DNA of 64,000 bases from Acidobacteriota bacterium (GCA_009838525.1 VXRJ01000011.1:1-64000), one strand, 5' to 3'. Numbered from the stretch's first letter, positions 32,451 through 41,520 are shown. The notes: generated by a model not told the origin, from the sequence alone. Numbers and translations are program-made.

Positions 32451-34081
32451 TAGTCAGCCTCCATGTGCGGATAGCGGTAGTTGGTCGGCGGCACGAAGTT
32501 CTCCTTCGTCGTCCGTGTGCTCACCCACCGGATCAGGTTGAGGGCGCTGCCCGCCTTGTCGTTGGTCCCTGAGGCGCGCGCGCCGCCAAAGGGCTGCTGC
32601 CCCACCACCGCGCCTGTCGGCTTGTCGTTGATGTAGAAGTTGCCCGCAGCGTTCACGAGCGTTCGCTGCGCCCGATCAATCGCGTGGCGGTCGGTCGCGA
32701 AGATGGCTCCGGTCAGCGCGTAGGGCGAGGTCCGGTCGCACAGCTCGAGCGTCTCCGCGTACTTGTCGTCGTCGTAGACGTAGACCGTCAGGACGGGACC
32801 GAACAGTTCCACCTCCATCGTCCGGTACCGGGGATCGTGTGCCCGGATCACCGTCGGGGCGACGAAATAGCCGGTCGAATCGTCGCACGTGCCGCCGCAG
32901 ACGACGTCCGCGTCGGCCGCGGCGCGAGCCTCGTCGATCGCCGTCTTCTGCGTCCTGTACGACGCGGCGTCGATCACCGAACCCATGAAGTTGGTGAGAT
33001 CGGCGACGTCGCCGTACCGGATCCCGTCGATCTCGTGGCACCAGTCATCCGCGTGACGGTCCCAGATGGACTTCGGGATGTAGGCCCGGCTGGCCGCGCT
33101 GCACTTCTGCCCGCTGTACTCGTAGGCGCCCCGGATGAGACCGGTCGCGAGGGCCGCCGGGTCCGCCGACGGGTGCGCGAAGATGAAGTCCTTGCCGCCC
33201 GTCTCGCCGACGATCCGGGGATAGCTCCGGTAGCCGGCGATATTTGCTCCAACCGCGCGCCACATCCCCTGGAACACCTCCGTGCTGCCGGTGAAGTGAA
33301 CGCCGCCGAGCGACGGGTGATTCATCGCCGGATCGCCGATCGCGCCACCGCTCCCCGGCACGAAGTTGATTACCCCGTCGGGCAGCCCCGCCTCGCGGAG
33401 CAACTCCATCAGGTGCCATGCGGACAGGACCGCGGTCGAGGCGGGCTTCCAGATGACCGTGTTGCCCATCATCGCCGGGGCCGTCGGCAGGTTGCCGGCA
33501 ATGGACGTGAAGTTGAATGGCGTAACCGCCAGGACGAAACCTTCAAGCGGTCGATATTCGACGTAGTCCCACATCGCCGGCCCGTTCCCCGGCTGCTCGC
33601 CGAAGATCTGCGGCATGTAGGAGACGTTGTAGCGCCAGAAATCGATCAACTCGCACGCGGCATCGATTTCCGCCTGCAAGATCGTCTTGCTCTGGTTGAG
33701 CATCGTGGCGGCGTTCACGATCGAGCGGTACTTGCCGGCGAGCAGCTCGGCGGCCCGCAGGAAGACCGCGGCGCGCGCTTCCCACGGCAACGCGGCCCAC
33801 CCGGGACGCGCCGCCTCGGCCGCCGCCACCGCCTGGGCTACCGTATCCGCGTTCCCCCGGTGGAACCTCGCCAGCACATGTTGATGGTTGTGCGGCATCA
33901 CGGCCTGGGCGATGTCACCGGTGCGGACCTGCTGGCCGCCGATGACGAGCGGGATCTCGATCTGGTCGCCGGCGCACACCTGAAGCTGCGCTTTCAACTC
34001 CTCGCGCTCTGGCGAGCCGGGAGCGTAGGCGCGAACCGGCTCGTTGAGCGGGGCCGGCGCATTGGTACGGGCGTTTATCAT
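32450..34081 (-). CDS. pruA: L-glutamate gamma-semialdehyde (1-pyrroline-5-carboxylate) dehydrogenase
   Basis: The 543-residue protein starts at MINARTNAPAPLNEPVRAYA, after AAGGAG; the longer open frame upstream has no homology. The ALDH fold shows LAVTPFNFTSIAGNLP, FVPGSGGAIGDPAM, the Glu motif RIVGETGGKDFIFAH and the nucleophile Cys in EYSGQKCSAASRAYIP, then FGGARASGTNDKAG. It oxidises glutamate semialdehyde to glutamate with NAD as the second step of proline use. The first enzyme, proline dehydrogenase, is encoded 5 kb away on the other strand rather than fused. Confidence 0.95.
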   Translation of the reverse strand: MINARTNAPAPLNEPVRAYAPGSPEREELKAQLQVCAGDQIEIPLVIGGQQVRTGDIAQAVMPHNHQHVLARFHRGNADTVAQAVAAAEAARPGWAALPWEARAAVFLRAAELLAGKYRSIVNAATMLNQSKTILQAEIDAACELIDFWRYNVSYMPQIFGEQPGNGPAMWDYVEYRPLEGFVLAVTPFNFTSIAGNLPTAPAMMGNTVIWKPASTAVLSAWHLMELLREAGLPDGVINFVPGSGGAIGDPAMNHPSLGGVHFTGSTEVFQGMWRAVGANIAGYRSYPRIVGETGGKDFIFAHPSADPAALATGLIRGAYEYSGQKCSAASRAYIPKSIWDRHADDWCHEIDGIRYGDVADLTNFMGSVIDAASYRTQKTAIDEARAAADADVVCGGTCDDSTGYFVAPTVIRAHDPRYRTMEVELFGPVLTVYVYDDDKYAETLELCDRTSPYALTGAIFATDRHAIDRAQRTLVNAAGNFYINDKPTGAVVGQQPFGGARASGTNDKAGSALNLIRWVSTRTTKENFVPPTNYRYPHMEAD

Positions 34082-34209
34082 CGCGTAACGACTCCTTCCT
34101 CTTTCTCTTCGAACTCCAGGCCGTGGTGGAAACTCACGCCGCGCCCGATCGGTGCGGCGCGCGACTTCGCCACCAACTCCTAAGGGTACAGCACGCGGGC
34201 GAGTCCGGT

Positions 34210-35325
34210 TCAGCAGTCGCCGAAGCGGGACGGCGCGGTAACGTCGAGCGCGGGGTCGTGCTTCCGATCCACCAGGAGATCGCCCACGAGCGAGGCGGTG
34301 AGCGGAGCCAGCAGTATTCCGTTCCGGAAATGGCCGCAGGCGTAGACGAGGCCGGGCACGGAAACGGAACGGCCGATGACCGGCAGCGCGTCCGGCGTTG
34401 CCGGACGCAACCCGACACGCGCGCCCAGGAACGAGGCCTGCTCCACCTGGGGTGCAACCCGCGCGGTGGCGTCGATGAGGGAACGGACCCCCGCGACGGT
34501 CGCCCGCTCGTCGAACCCCACTTCCTCGATCGTCGCGCCGACCAGCACCGAGCCATCGCTCCAGGGAACCAGGTAGCAGTCGGGCGCCCAGACGACGCGG
34601 CGGAGCGGCGGCGTCGGCCATCCCACATGGAGAAGCTGCCCCCGCACGGGCCGGATCGGGAGCTGCGTCGCGCCGTCCACCTCGACCCGGCCGGACCAAC
34701 TGCCAGCGGCGACGATTGCGGTCTCGCAGTTCATCGCGTTGCCCGAGGTTTCGATCCGCACGCGGTTACCGTTCGCCCTGACGTGCGTCGCCTCCGCGGA
34801 GGTACGGAAGACGACGCCATGCGCGGTAGCGGCGCGGCGCAACGCGGCGGTCAGGTCCGAGGCGCCGACGAAGCCGTGGGACTGGACCAACAGGCCTGCC
34901 GACACCGACGGGGCAAGATGCGGCTCCGCCTCGCGGACGGCCTGGCCGTCGAGTCTCTCGGACGGAATCCCGCGCTGTTGACAGGTGGCGTGTATGGAGT
35001 CGAGCCGAGCCGAGCCCGCGGAGTTCGACGCCACCTCGAGGGTACCGCTCCGGACGTACTGCACCGCGGCGCCGGAGTCTTCGACGACCCGCGCCACGAA
35101 CTGATCGTAGAGATCGAGGCTGCGCGCGGCGAGGTCGAGCAGCACTCCCCGGTCGTGCGCTTCGATGAACGGAGCGAGCACGCCGGCCGAGGCCTGGGTC
35201 GCACCCTGACCGACCCGCCGGCGGTCGATGACCCGCACGCGGACACCGCGCCGGGCCAGTTCGTAGGCAATGGCACAGCCGACGATGCCGGCCCCGATGA
35301 CGACGACGTCGGACCGTTGGTTCAA
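34210..35325 (-). CDS. thiO: glycine oxidase ThiO-like FAD-dependent amine oxidase
   Basis: The 371-residue protein opens with DVVVIGAGIVGCAIAYELAR, the dinucleotide-binding fold of the DAO family. RVGQGATQASAGVLAPFIEA and the C-terminal RVGLRPATPDALPVIGRS, then YACGHFRNGILLAPLTA, match ThiO glycine oxidases, which make dehydroglycine for the thiazole of thiamine. No thiG, thiS or thiH lies in the window, so a general D-amino-acid or sarcosine-type oxidase remains possible. It stands alone upstream of pruA, with 128 bases between. Confidence 0.85.
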   Translation of the reverse strand: MNQRSDVVVIGAGIVGCAIAYELARRGVRVRVIDRRRVGQGATQASAGVLAPFIEAHDRGVLLDLAARSLDLYDQFVARVVEDSGAAVQYVRSGTLEVASNSAGSARLDSIHATCQQRGIPSERLDGQAVREAEPHLAPSVSAGLLVQSHGFVGASDLTAALRRAATAHGVVFRTSAEATHVRANGNRVRIETSGNAMNCETAIVAAGSWSGRVEVDGATQLPIRPVRGQLLHVGWPTPPLRRVVWAPDCYLVPWSDGSVLVGATIEEVGFDERATVAGVRSLIDATARVAPQVEQASFLGARVGLRPATPDALPVIGRSVSVPGLVYACGHFRNGILLAPLTASLVGDLLVDRKHDPALDVTAPSRFGDC

Positions 35326-35388
35326 GGTGGCGTTCTACTGCGGCTTCAGGCCGGGAATCCGACCGATCAGTCTACACAGGGGAGGGCG

Positions 35389-36546
35389 TCATTCAAAGAG
35401 CCGGGTGATGAAAATAAGGAGCCCCGGGATGCCGTACGCCACCACGAACACGGCGAGAACGGTCAGCTTGCGCGACCGGAGCGCGAGCCTGGTAACGCCG
35501 CGCGACGCGTCAAGCGGCACCCGCCGGATTGCGCGGATCGGATAGATCAGGAGCATCCCGCTCAGGTTGAACAGCAGATGCACCAGCGCGATCTGCAGCC
35601 CCACCTCCGCATTCGGTCCGGAAACGGCGAGCGCGGCGATCAGCCCCGTTACCGTCGTCCCCACGTTGGCGCCGATCGTGACGGGAAACGCCTGCTCGAG
35701 GGCAATCAGGCCCGCCCCGCCGAGCGGCACGAGCAGCGAGGTGGTGATGGAGCTCGACTGGACCATGACGGTCACTAGGGCGCCCGCGAACATGGCCACG
35801 ACGGCGCTCGCCTGCAGGGCGCCGTTGACCATCCGCTCCACCCGCGAGTGAACGGCCGACCGCAGCACTTTGACCAGCAGGAAGAGCGCGCCGAAGATGC
35901 AGCCCGCACTCAGCCCGATCAGCACCACCGCCTGCGCCCCCTGAACCGGCATGAGCGCCGCGATCCAGGCGAGCGGCGCAAAGCCCAGATCGATCGCCGT
36001 GCTGAGCGGGCTCTCGTACTCCACGCCCCCGATCCGGTCGCCGAGCAGGTTCGCCATGGCGACGGCGGTGGTTCGGAGGTAGCCGGTCATCAGCTCGAGC
36101 GGCAGCAGGATGATCACCGTCAGGACGTTGAAGATGTCGTGGCAGATGGCGACCGGAAAGGCGCGCCCGAACTCGTCCTTCCGGCCGATGTGGGCCAGCG
36201 ACACCAGCGTCGCGGTGACCGTCGTCCCGATGTTCGCTCCCATCACCATCGGGATGGCGTTGCCCAGGGGCAGTGGATTCTCGGGAGCGGCCACGAGGCC
36301 GACCACCATCGCGGTGGTGACCGACGAGCTCTGGACCAGCGTGGTGGCGAGAAGACCGACTATCAGGCCGACGAAGGGGTTGGACGTGGCGGCGAAGAAG
36401 CTCTCGATTCTGTCCTGGCCCAACAGCTCGAAGCCTTCACCGAGGCCGTTGACGCCGACCAGGAAGACGAACAGGAGGCCGATCGCGCTCAGCAGCCGGG
36501 GAGCGACAGCGGGCTGACGATCAGGGGCCGGCGAGGTAGCGGGCAC
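35389..36546 (-). CDS. Na/Pi cotransporter family protein
   Basis: From a GTG at 36546 the protein is 385 residues. It has two inverted PNaPi repeats with the signatures TTLVQSSSVTTAMVVG and VTVMVQSSSITTSLLVP, each paired with a GANIGTTVT / GANVGTTVT motif. It imports phosphate, or possibly another anion, with sodium. The longest frame begins at a TTG at 36606, but its first 18 codons are made of dispersed repeat copy C, so that start may be an artefact. Helices continue to the C-terminus KLTVLAVFVVAYGIPGLLIF. No PhoU domain is attached. Confidence 0.88.
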   Translation of the reverse strand: MPATSPAPDRQPAVAPRLLSAIGLLFVFLVGVNGLGEGFELLGQDRIESFFAATSNPFVGLIVGLLATTLVQSSSVTTAMVVGLVAAPENPLPLGNAIPMVMGANIGTTVTATLVSLAHIGRKDEFGRAFPVAICHDIFNVLTVIILLPLELMTGYLRTTAVAMANLLGDRIGGVEYESPLSTAIDLGFAPLAWIAALMPVQGAQAVVLIGLSAGCIFGALFLLVKVLRSAVHSRVERMVNGALQASAVVAMFAGALVTVMVQSSSITTSLLVPLGGAGLIALEQAFPVTIGANVGTTVTGLIAALAVSGPNAEVGLQIALVHLLFNLSGMLLIYPIRAIRRVPLDASRGVTRLALRSRKLTVLAVFVVAYGIPGLLIFITRLFE

Positions 36547-36556
36547 GGCGACTTGA

Positions 36557-36627
36557 AGCTTCCAGGAGTCTGCGCCGTAGAAGTTTCGCGCCAGCGGAAC
36601 TTCCAACGCGCCCGCAAGGGCGCGCTA
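36557..36627 (-). repeat. dispersed palindromic repeat, copy C, with hairpin
   Basis: On the minus strand the segment reads CTAGCGCGCCCTTGCGGGCG, then CGTTGGAAGTTCCGCTGGCG, CGAAACTTCTACGGCG and CAGACTCC. GAAGTTCCGC and GCGAAACTTC form an internal imperfect stem around TGGC. The element matches copies A and B and sits at the 5' end of the Na/Pi gene, where it supplies an in-frame TTG. Confidence 0.75.
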
Positions 36628-36817
36628 GCTCTCTTGCAGCGCCCAGGCGGCCCCCCAACCGACGCGGGCGCGCGCATTCTACATCACGTGGTCGTGCCGC
36701 AGGTTACAGGCGTGTATCGGACGCCTTTCAAATCGAACGGGATCGGGACATAATCAGATCCAGGGCACGAAAGGGCCTTGCGCTTGCCGCCCTGCTGGCG
36801 GGGCGAGGAGTGCCAGG

Positions 36818-38095
36818 ATGGACATAAGACCTGCGGCTTTCGTTGCCGCCGCCGCCGTGGTTGCCGGTGCGGCGGGTTTTGGCGCCTACCTCGCCGTCCG
36901 GGACAACGCGGGGTCGGGCGCCGACGCCGCGCCGGACGCGCAAGTGGCGATGGCGACCACCACCGGCGTCGTGATGCCGGTCGACGCCACCGAGCAGGTG
37001 GTTGAACCGCCCCCGGTGGAACCGGCCCCGCCCGAACCGGGGCCGGGGGCTGCCGCGGCGGACGCACCACTCGCGCCGCGTGTCGCGGAACGCCGGGCCG
37101 CACCGCCGCCTGCCCCATCGGCCCCCCCGGCGCCGGCGCCCGAACCGGAACCGGAGCCCGAGCCCGAGCCTGAACCGGCACCCGAGCTCAGCCCGGCCCC
37201 GGAGCCCGAAGTTGCCCCGACCGGCGAGAACGGCACGCGCGCTCCGGAATCCGAGCCGGCAACCGATGTCGAGGTCAGCGCTCCCTCGGATGAGGCGACG
37301 CCGGATGTGGCGACGCCGGCCGAGGCTCGCGATTCCGTGGACGATCTCCCCAGGATCGACGGTTGGCGCCGTGTCGAGCGCCCCGTCGAGACGACTGCTT
37401 CGAAGGGGTCCGACGCCCCCGAGACGGCCGCCATCGATCCGGAACCGGTGGCGGTCGACGCGGACGGCTGGCCCGTAGCGCGCACGGCGGAGACGGCTGC
37501 CGGCTCCGCCGCCGGGGCGGCAGCCGGCTTCGACCCTTCCGGCGCGCCGACATTTCCCGGATGGGACGTGTCGGAGGAAACGGTGCTCGAGGCCGACTCG
37601 GTGATTGGCCTCCAGATCGACACGCACGTCTCGAGTGACAGCGCCGAAATGGAGGACGACGTACAGGCGCGGGTCACCCGCGACGTCATCGAGCAGGATC
37701 GCGTCGTGATTCCGGCCGGTACCATCGTCATGGGCTCGGTCGTTCTGGTCGAGCAGGCGGGACAGTTCCGTGGGACCGCACGTCTCGGCGTGCGCTTCCA
37801 CACTATCGTCTTCGGCGACGGCGTGGAGACGCCGATCATGACCGAGACGGTCTACCGCGAAGGCGAATCGCAAGGAAAGCAGAACGCCGCAAAGGTCGGC
37901 GGCGGCGCCGTTGCCGGCGCGATTCTGGGCGCCATCTTCGGTGGCGGGCGCGGGGCGGCGATCGGCGGGGCGGCGGGCGCATCGGCCGGGACGGCCGCCG
38001 CGGCGGCCGGCGACAGCGAGCCGGCGACTCTGGTTGCGGGCTCACTGGTCACGGTACGGCTGTCACGACCCGCCACCATCACGGTCGATCCGTAA
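36818..38095 (+). CDS. VirB10/TrbI-like envelope protein with a Pro-Glu repeat
   Basis: The 425-residue protein has an N-terminal membrane segment (residues 5-27, AAFVAAAAVVAGAAGFGAYL), a long Pro/Ala/Glu-rich region with a run of about ten EP dipeptides near residues 108-125, and a folded C-terminal domain. The latter shows LEADSVIGLQIDTHVSS, DVIEQDRVVIPAGTIVMGS and ARLGVRFHTIVFGDG, which resemble the TrbI/VirB10 beta-barrel. A glycine-zipper stretch AGAILGAIFGGGRGAAIGG follows. No other type IV secretion gene is nearby, so it is an orphan, perhaps an envelope-spanning structural protein. Confidence 0.75.
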   Translation: MDIRPAAFVAAAAVVAGAAGFGAYLAVRDNAGSGADAAPDAQVAMATTTGVVMPVDATEQVVEPPPVEPAPPEPGPGAAAADAPLAPRVAERRAAPPPAPSAPPAPAPEPEPEPEPEPEPAPELSPAPEPEVAPTGENGTRAPESEPATDVEVSAPSDEATPDVATPAEARDSVDDLPRIDGWRRVERPVETTASKGSDAPETAAIDPEPVAVDADGWPVARTAETAAGSAAGAAAGFDPSGAPTFPGWDVSEETVLEADSVIGLQIDTHVSSDSAEMEDDVQARVTRDVIEQDRVVIPAGTIVMGSVVLVEQAGQFRGTARLGVRFHTIVFGDGVETPIMTETVYREGESQGKQNAAKVGGGAVAGAILGAIFGGGRGAAIGGAAGASAGTAAAAAGDSEPATLVAGSLVTVRLSRPATITVDP

Positions 38096-38111
38096 CTCGG
38101 GCGTTCAGCGG

Positions 38112-39278
38112 ATGCAACGCTCGACTGCTACCCTGCGCGGCGTGTCGCAGCCGGACGACATCGCAGAAGCAGTCCTGAACCGCGACGAAGTGCTCCGCTA
38201 CCTGCAGGGAGGCGGTGGACGCTCGCCCGACGAAGCACAGGCCGCGATTCAGGGCTACCTCGACGAACTCCGCACCACGCAACGCTACCGGATGTATCGC
38301 GCACTGCAGCATCCGGTCTACCCGATCCTCCGCAAGATCGAACGGATCGGGGAGCGGGTCGATGTCGTCCGGACCGCGACGCGCCAGGGCCGCGTCATCT
38401 ACGCGTCGAACCACAAGAGCCACATCGACTATCTGGTCCAGCCCCTCGTTCTGGACGACAACGGCATCCGCCCGCCCGTCATCGCGGCCGGCATCAACCT
38501 GTTCGGCGGTGCGCTGGGCCTCATCCACAAGCATGTGACCGGCGCCATTCCTATCCGCCGGGAGACGAAGGATCCCGCGTATCTGGTCACCCTGAAGGCC
38601 TACGTCGCCGAGTCGTTGCGCCGGACCGACCTGTTCCTCTATCTCGAGGGCGGCCGCAGCTACAGCGGCGCCCTGAAGCCGTTCAAGACGGGACTGCTCC
38701 ATGCGGTGGCGTCAGCGAAGCGGAGCGACACGGTGGTCGTCCCCACCGCGATCGGCTACGACCTCGTCCTGGAGGACTTCATCCTGTCGCGCCAGCAGGT
38801 GAAGCGCACGCAGCGGCCGTTCAGCCAGGAGGTGGCCGAGATGATCCGCTACGCGGTCGGATACCGCTCGCGCAGCATCGTTACCTTCGGTGATCCGATT
38901 ACGTTCGACGGATGCGACCCGGATGACCGGCGCGACATGGTGCGGCTGCAGAGGCGGATCCGTGAGGCGGTCGGCCGTTGCTACAAGGTGTTCCCGTCGG
39001 CGCTGATCGCCACCGCCCTGCGGCCGCCGATGGAGCGCGCCGAGCTGGAGGATCGGATCGACCAGTTGATCGATGTCCTGCGATCCGCCGGCGCCAACCT
39101 GGACGTCATGACCGGCCGCGAAGCGCTGGACTTCGCGACCGAGCCACTCGCAACGCGCGGGATCATCGTGGTCGACGGGGATCGCTACCGCGTGCGGCAG
39201 CGAATGGTGCTTCGCTATTACGCGCGCACCATAGAGCACCTCTTCGCCCCGCGCCGGGAATCCGTCCTGACTCACTGA
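38112..39278 (+). CDS. PlsB-like glycerol-3-phosphate/1-acyl acyltransferase
   Basis: The 388-residue protein starts at MQRSTATLRGVSQPDDIAEA. Acyltransferase motif I is SNHKSHIDYLVQP (HxxxxD). Motif II around GAIPIRR, motif III LYLEGGRSYSGALKPFKTG (EGGRS) and motif IV VVVPTAIGYD follow in the PlsB/DHAPAT order, rather than in the shorter PlsC form. It would acylate glycerol-3-phosphate or a related acceptor in phospholipid synthesis. It is 17 bases after the VirB10-like gene. It is shorter than E. coli PlsB (about 800), keeping mainly the catalytic part. Confidence 0.85.
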   Translation: MQRSTATLRGVSQPDDIAEAVLNRDEVLRYLQGGGGRSPDEAQAAIQGYLDELRTTQRYRMYRALQHPVYPILRKIERIGERVDVVRTATRQGRVIYASNHKSHIDYLVQPLVLDDNGIRPPVIAAGINLFGGALGLIHKHVTGAIPIRRETKDPAYLVTLKAYVAESLRRTDLFLYLEGGRSYSGALKPFKTGLLHAVASAKRSDTVVVPTAIGYDLVLEDFILSRQQVKRTQRPFSQEVAEMIRYAVGYRSRSIVTFGDPITFDGCDPDDRRDMVRLQRRIREAVGRCYKVFPSALIATALRPPMERAELEDRIDQLIDVLRSAGANLDVMTGREALDFATEPLATRGIIVVDGDRYRVRQRMVLRYYARTIEHLFAPRRESVLTH

Positions 39279-39306
39279 GGCTCGGTGCAGGCGGCGCTGT
39301 TGACCC

Positions 39307-40260
39307 TTGCTCGTTGACCGGCTCTCCCGCTGGCTCTTCCTGACGGCCGCCGACAGCCGCCTGCTGAAGGCCGCCGCGACACGCTACGGCATGCGCGGCC
39401 CCGGCTCCCCGGCCGGGCGCTTCATCGGTGGACGCGATATCCCGGAAGCCATTGAATCGGCCCGCGCCCTCGAGCAGCGCGGCATGACCCACACGTTCAA
39501 CTACCTGGGTGAACATGTCCGGACGACGGACGCGGCGGCGGAGGCGACGATGGCGTACGAACGGGTGATCGATGAGGTGCGCGCCGCGGGGATGGAGTGC
39601 AACCTCTCGATCAAGCTGACCCAGCTCGGCCTCGAGCTAGACCCTGGCCTGTGCGAAGCGAACCTGGAGCAGATTCTCGATAGAGCAGGTGCTTCCGGCT
39701 GTTTCGTCCGGGTCGACATGGAGCACTCGGCGCTATTGGAGGAGACGCTCCGAATCACCGTGGCGGCGCACGCCCGGCACCCGGATGTCGGCACCGTCCT
39801 GCAGTCGATGCTGCGCCGGACGCCGGACGATCTTGCCCGCCTCAACGAAGCGGGGGTACCGGTCCGGCTCGTGAAAGGCGCCTACCGGGAAGAGCCGGAC
39901 ATCGCGTTCCCCGAGAAGCGGGACGTCGACCGGGCATTCATCCGCCTCGCCGAGACGATGCTCGAAGACGGCGCCGAGCCCGCCTTCGGGACGCACGATC
40001 CGCGAATGATCAGGGCGGTGAACACCGCGGCGGCGGCGCGCGGCATATCGGCCGAGCGCTACGAGTTCCAGATGCTCTACGGCGTCCGCCGCGACCTGCA
40101 GGCGGCGCTCGGCGCCAGGGGCTACGGTATCCGCATCTACCTGCCCTTCGGCGCCGACTGGTTCCCCTACTTCATGCGGCGCCTGGCGGAACGTCCCGCC
40201 AACGTGCTCTTCGTCGTCCGCAGCCTCCTGCACGAGCAGCTCGGCGCCCACCGGCCCTAG
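39307..40260 (+). CDS. putA: proline dehydrogenase
   Basis: The 317-residue stand-alone PRODH starts at TTG in the displayed frame. A TIM-barrel flavoenzyme is indicated by HTFNYLGEHVRT, LSIKLTQLGLELD, FVRVDMEHS, VPVRLVKGAYREEPDIAF, AFGTHDPRMI and EFQMLYGVRRDLQ. The substrate-binding RR helix appears in DWFPYFMRRLAERPAN. It oxidises proline to P5C and passes electrons to quinone. The partner P5C dehydrogenase is encoded 5 kb upstream on the opposite strand. It ends at TAG in the CTAGCAGC motif followed by a hairpin. Confidence 0.93.
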   Translation: MLVDRLSRWLFLTAADSRLLKAAATRYGMRGPGSPAGRFIGGRDIPEAIESARALEQRGMTHTFNYLGEHVRTTDAAAEATMAYERVIDEVRAAGMECNLSIKLTQLGLELDPGLCEANLEQILDRAGASGCFVRVDMEHSALLEETLRITVAAHARHPDVGTVLQSMLRRTPDDLARLNEAGVPVRLVKGAYREEPDIAFPEKRDVDRAFIRLAETMLEDGAEPAFGTHDPRMIRAVNTAAAARGISAERYEFQMLYGVRRDLQAALGARGYGIRIYLPFGADWFPYFMRRLAERPANVLFVVRSLLHEQLGAHRP

Positions 40261-40277
40261 CAGCCCGCATACGGGCT
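40257..40277 (+). terminator. stop-codon motif plus hairpin after proline dehydrogenase
   Basis: CTAGCAGCCCGCATACGGGCT carries the TAG stop, then a perfect AGCCCG-CATA-CGGGCT stem at 40262-40277. There is no T tract. The same CTAGCAGC lead recurs at several other gene ends in the window. Confidence 0.55.
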
Positions 40278-40305
40278 CCTGGCCAGATCCAGGGGCTGCC
40301 GCCGG

Positions 40306-40980
40306 CTACTCGCGCTCCGGATCGTCGCGCCACTGAACGTAGGAGTACCAACACAGTAGCGCCACCCAGGCGAGGAACAGTCCGAGGACGCCCGGCCACG
40401 GGAGGGGCACGCCCAACAGTCCGGGAACGATCAGCGCGGCGGCAACCGCAAGGGACGACTGCCCGGTGAAGCGATGGGAACGGACCCAGGACCGATCGCT
40501 CTTCAGCGTCCAGGGAGTTCGCAGACCGATCAGGGGATTCGGCTCCATCCGCTGCAGCGGCCAGCAGGCTGCCCCGATGATCAGGCATAGCACCCCGGCG
40601 CCGAGAGCCCAACTTCCTCGCTCATTGCCGGGCAATGGAACACTCCAATAGCCCAGGTACGTTCCGACGACGCCGAGAAACGTCAGGCCGAGCACCGCCG
40701 CGACTCCCAGCGCGGCGAGGTCGGCGATGGCGCCGTGGCGCCTCCAGACGAGCTTGAACACGACCCATTGCACCGAAGCGATGGCCGGCAGTAGCCAGAT
40801 CGACGACCGGGAGCCGTACGAGGTGATCTCTCCCTCCGCGTTCCAGTGGATCGGCACCTGTTCGGGGAGATCCGGCCAGATCCAGTACGCCGTGCCCCAC
40901 ATCGCCGCGAGGCAGAGAATGCCCCAGACGTCCGTGCGCCAGCGCCAGAATGGCGTGTCCAGAGATTCGCCCAGGGCCAT
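40306..40980 (-). CDS. SdpI/DUF1648 family membrane protein
   Basis: The 224-residue protein has an N-terminal DUF1648-type part (PEQVPIHWNAEGEITSYGSR) and a C-terminal SdpI part with NPLIGLRTPWTLKSDRSWVR and HRFTG. About six helices are visible. In Bacillus, SdpI is an immunity protein and signal transducer that sequesters the repressor SdpR, but many homologues have no known target. Here no sdpR-like gene is adjacent. The upstream gap is very AT-rich, suggesting a strong or regulated promoter. Confidence 0.88.
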   Translation of the reverse strand: MALGESLDTPFWRWRTDVWGILCLAAMWGTAYWIWPDLPEQVPIHWNAEGEITSYGSRSSIWLLPAIASVQWVVFKLVWRRHGAIADLAALGVAAVLGLTFLGVVGTYLGYWSVPLPGNERGSWALGAGVLCLIIGAACWPLQRMEPNPLIGLRTPWTLKSDRSWVRSHRFTGQSSLAVAAALIVPGLLGVPLPWPGVLGLFLAWVALLCWYSYVQWRDDPERE

Positions 40981-41085
40981 TGTTAATACTTCAGGTTATT
41001 TATCTTATTAAGAATGTCTAATTTCTAATGGCATATTAACTCTAGTGACCACTTCTATTAATACTATTCCACAGGCGTCCCGGCG
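40981..41085. promoter_or_regulatory. AT-rich island upstream of the SdpI-like gene
   Basis: The stretch 40981-41070 is about 70 percent A+T, against roughly one third elsewhere. It contains several TTAATA/TATTAA-type words in both orientations (TTAATACTT, TTATTAAG, ATATTAAC, TATTAATAC). It probably holds the promoter of the SdpI-like gene and may bind an H-NS-like or repressor protein. It could also mark the edge of the toxin-antitoxin insertion to its right. Confidence 0.5.
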
Positions 41086-41091
41086 CAGGTG

Positions 41092-41520
41092 TCATACGCC
41101 GTGGATGGCGATCAGACGCTCAAGACCCTCGAAGTCCGCCGGGTTGCGCGTATAGAGCGGCAAGTCGTTCGCCAGGGCGATGGCGGCAATGAGCAGGTCC
41201 GCCAGACGCCGGCGCGTGGCGCGCCCGCGTCCCCTCACCGAGGCGTATACCCGGCCGTACGACCGCGCCGCCGCTGCGTCGAAGGGTAGGGAATCCCATT
41301 GCGAAGCGGCCCAAGTCAGACGATCCTGCCGTCGGCTCCGCTCCTCGACGTCGCTCGTCGCGTGAGGACCGGCGGCCAGTTCTGCAAGCGTGATGGTGGA
41401 AATCGCCGTCTCGTCGGGCAACCGGCCATCGTCGATGAGGTCCAGATCGATCACGACGGACGTATCCAGCAGGCCACGGGCGAGACCGGGAGCTGCCGCC
41501 GCGGACGACTCGCTAACCAT
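41092..41520 (-). CDS. PIN domain toxin (VapC-like) paired with a Phd-type antitoxin
   Basis: The 142-residue protein has GLLDTSVVIDL (first acidic residue), ISTITLAELAAG (conserved Glu) and ADLLIAAIALANDLPLYTRNPADF (further acidic residues), the full PIN nuclease set. PIN toxins cut RNA, often tRNA or rRNA. The start ATG lies 8 bases inside the end of the antitoxin gene, so the pair is coupled. It is convergent with nothing on its 3' side except the AT-rich gap. Confidence 0.92.
   Translation of the reverse strand: MVSESSAAAAPGLARGLLDTSVVIDLDLIDDGRLPDETAISTITLAELAAGPHATSDVEERSRRQDRLTWAASQWDSLPFDAAAARSYGRVYASVRGRGRATRRRLADLLIAAIALANDLPLYTRNPADFEGLERLIAIHGV

Noticed and set aside
37141-37200. 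GC-rich repeat in the VirB10-like gene as a possible CRISPR or satellite
   Set aside because: It is an in-frame Pro-Glu codon repeat of one gene, without spacers.
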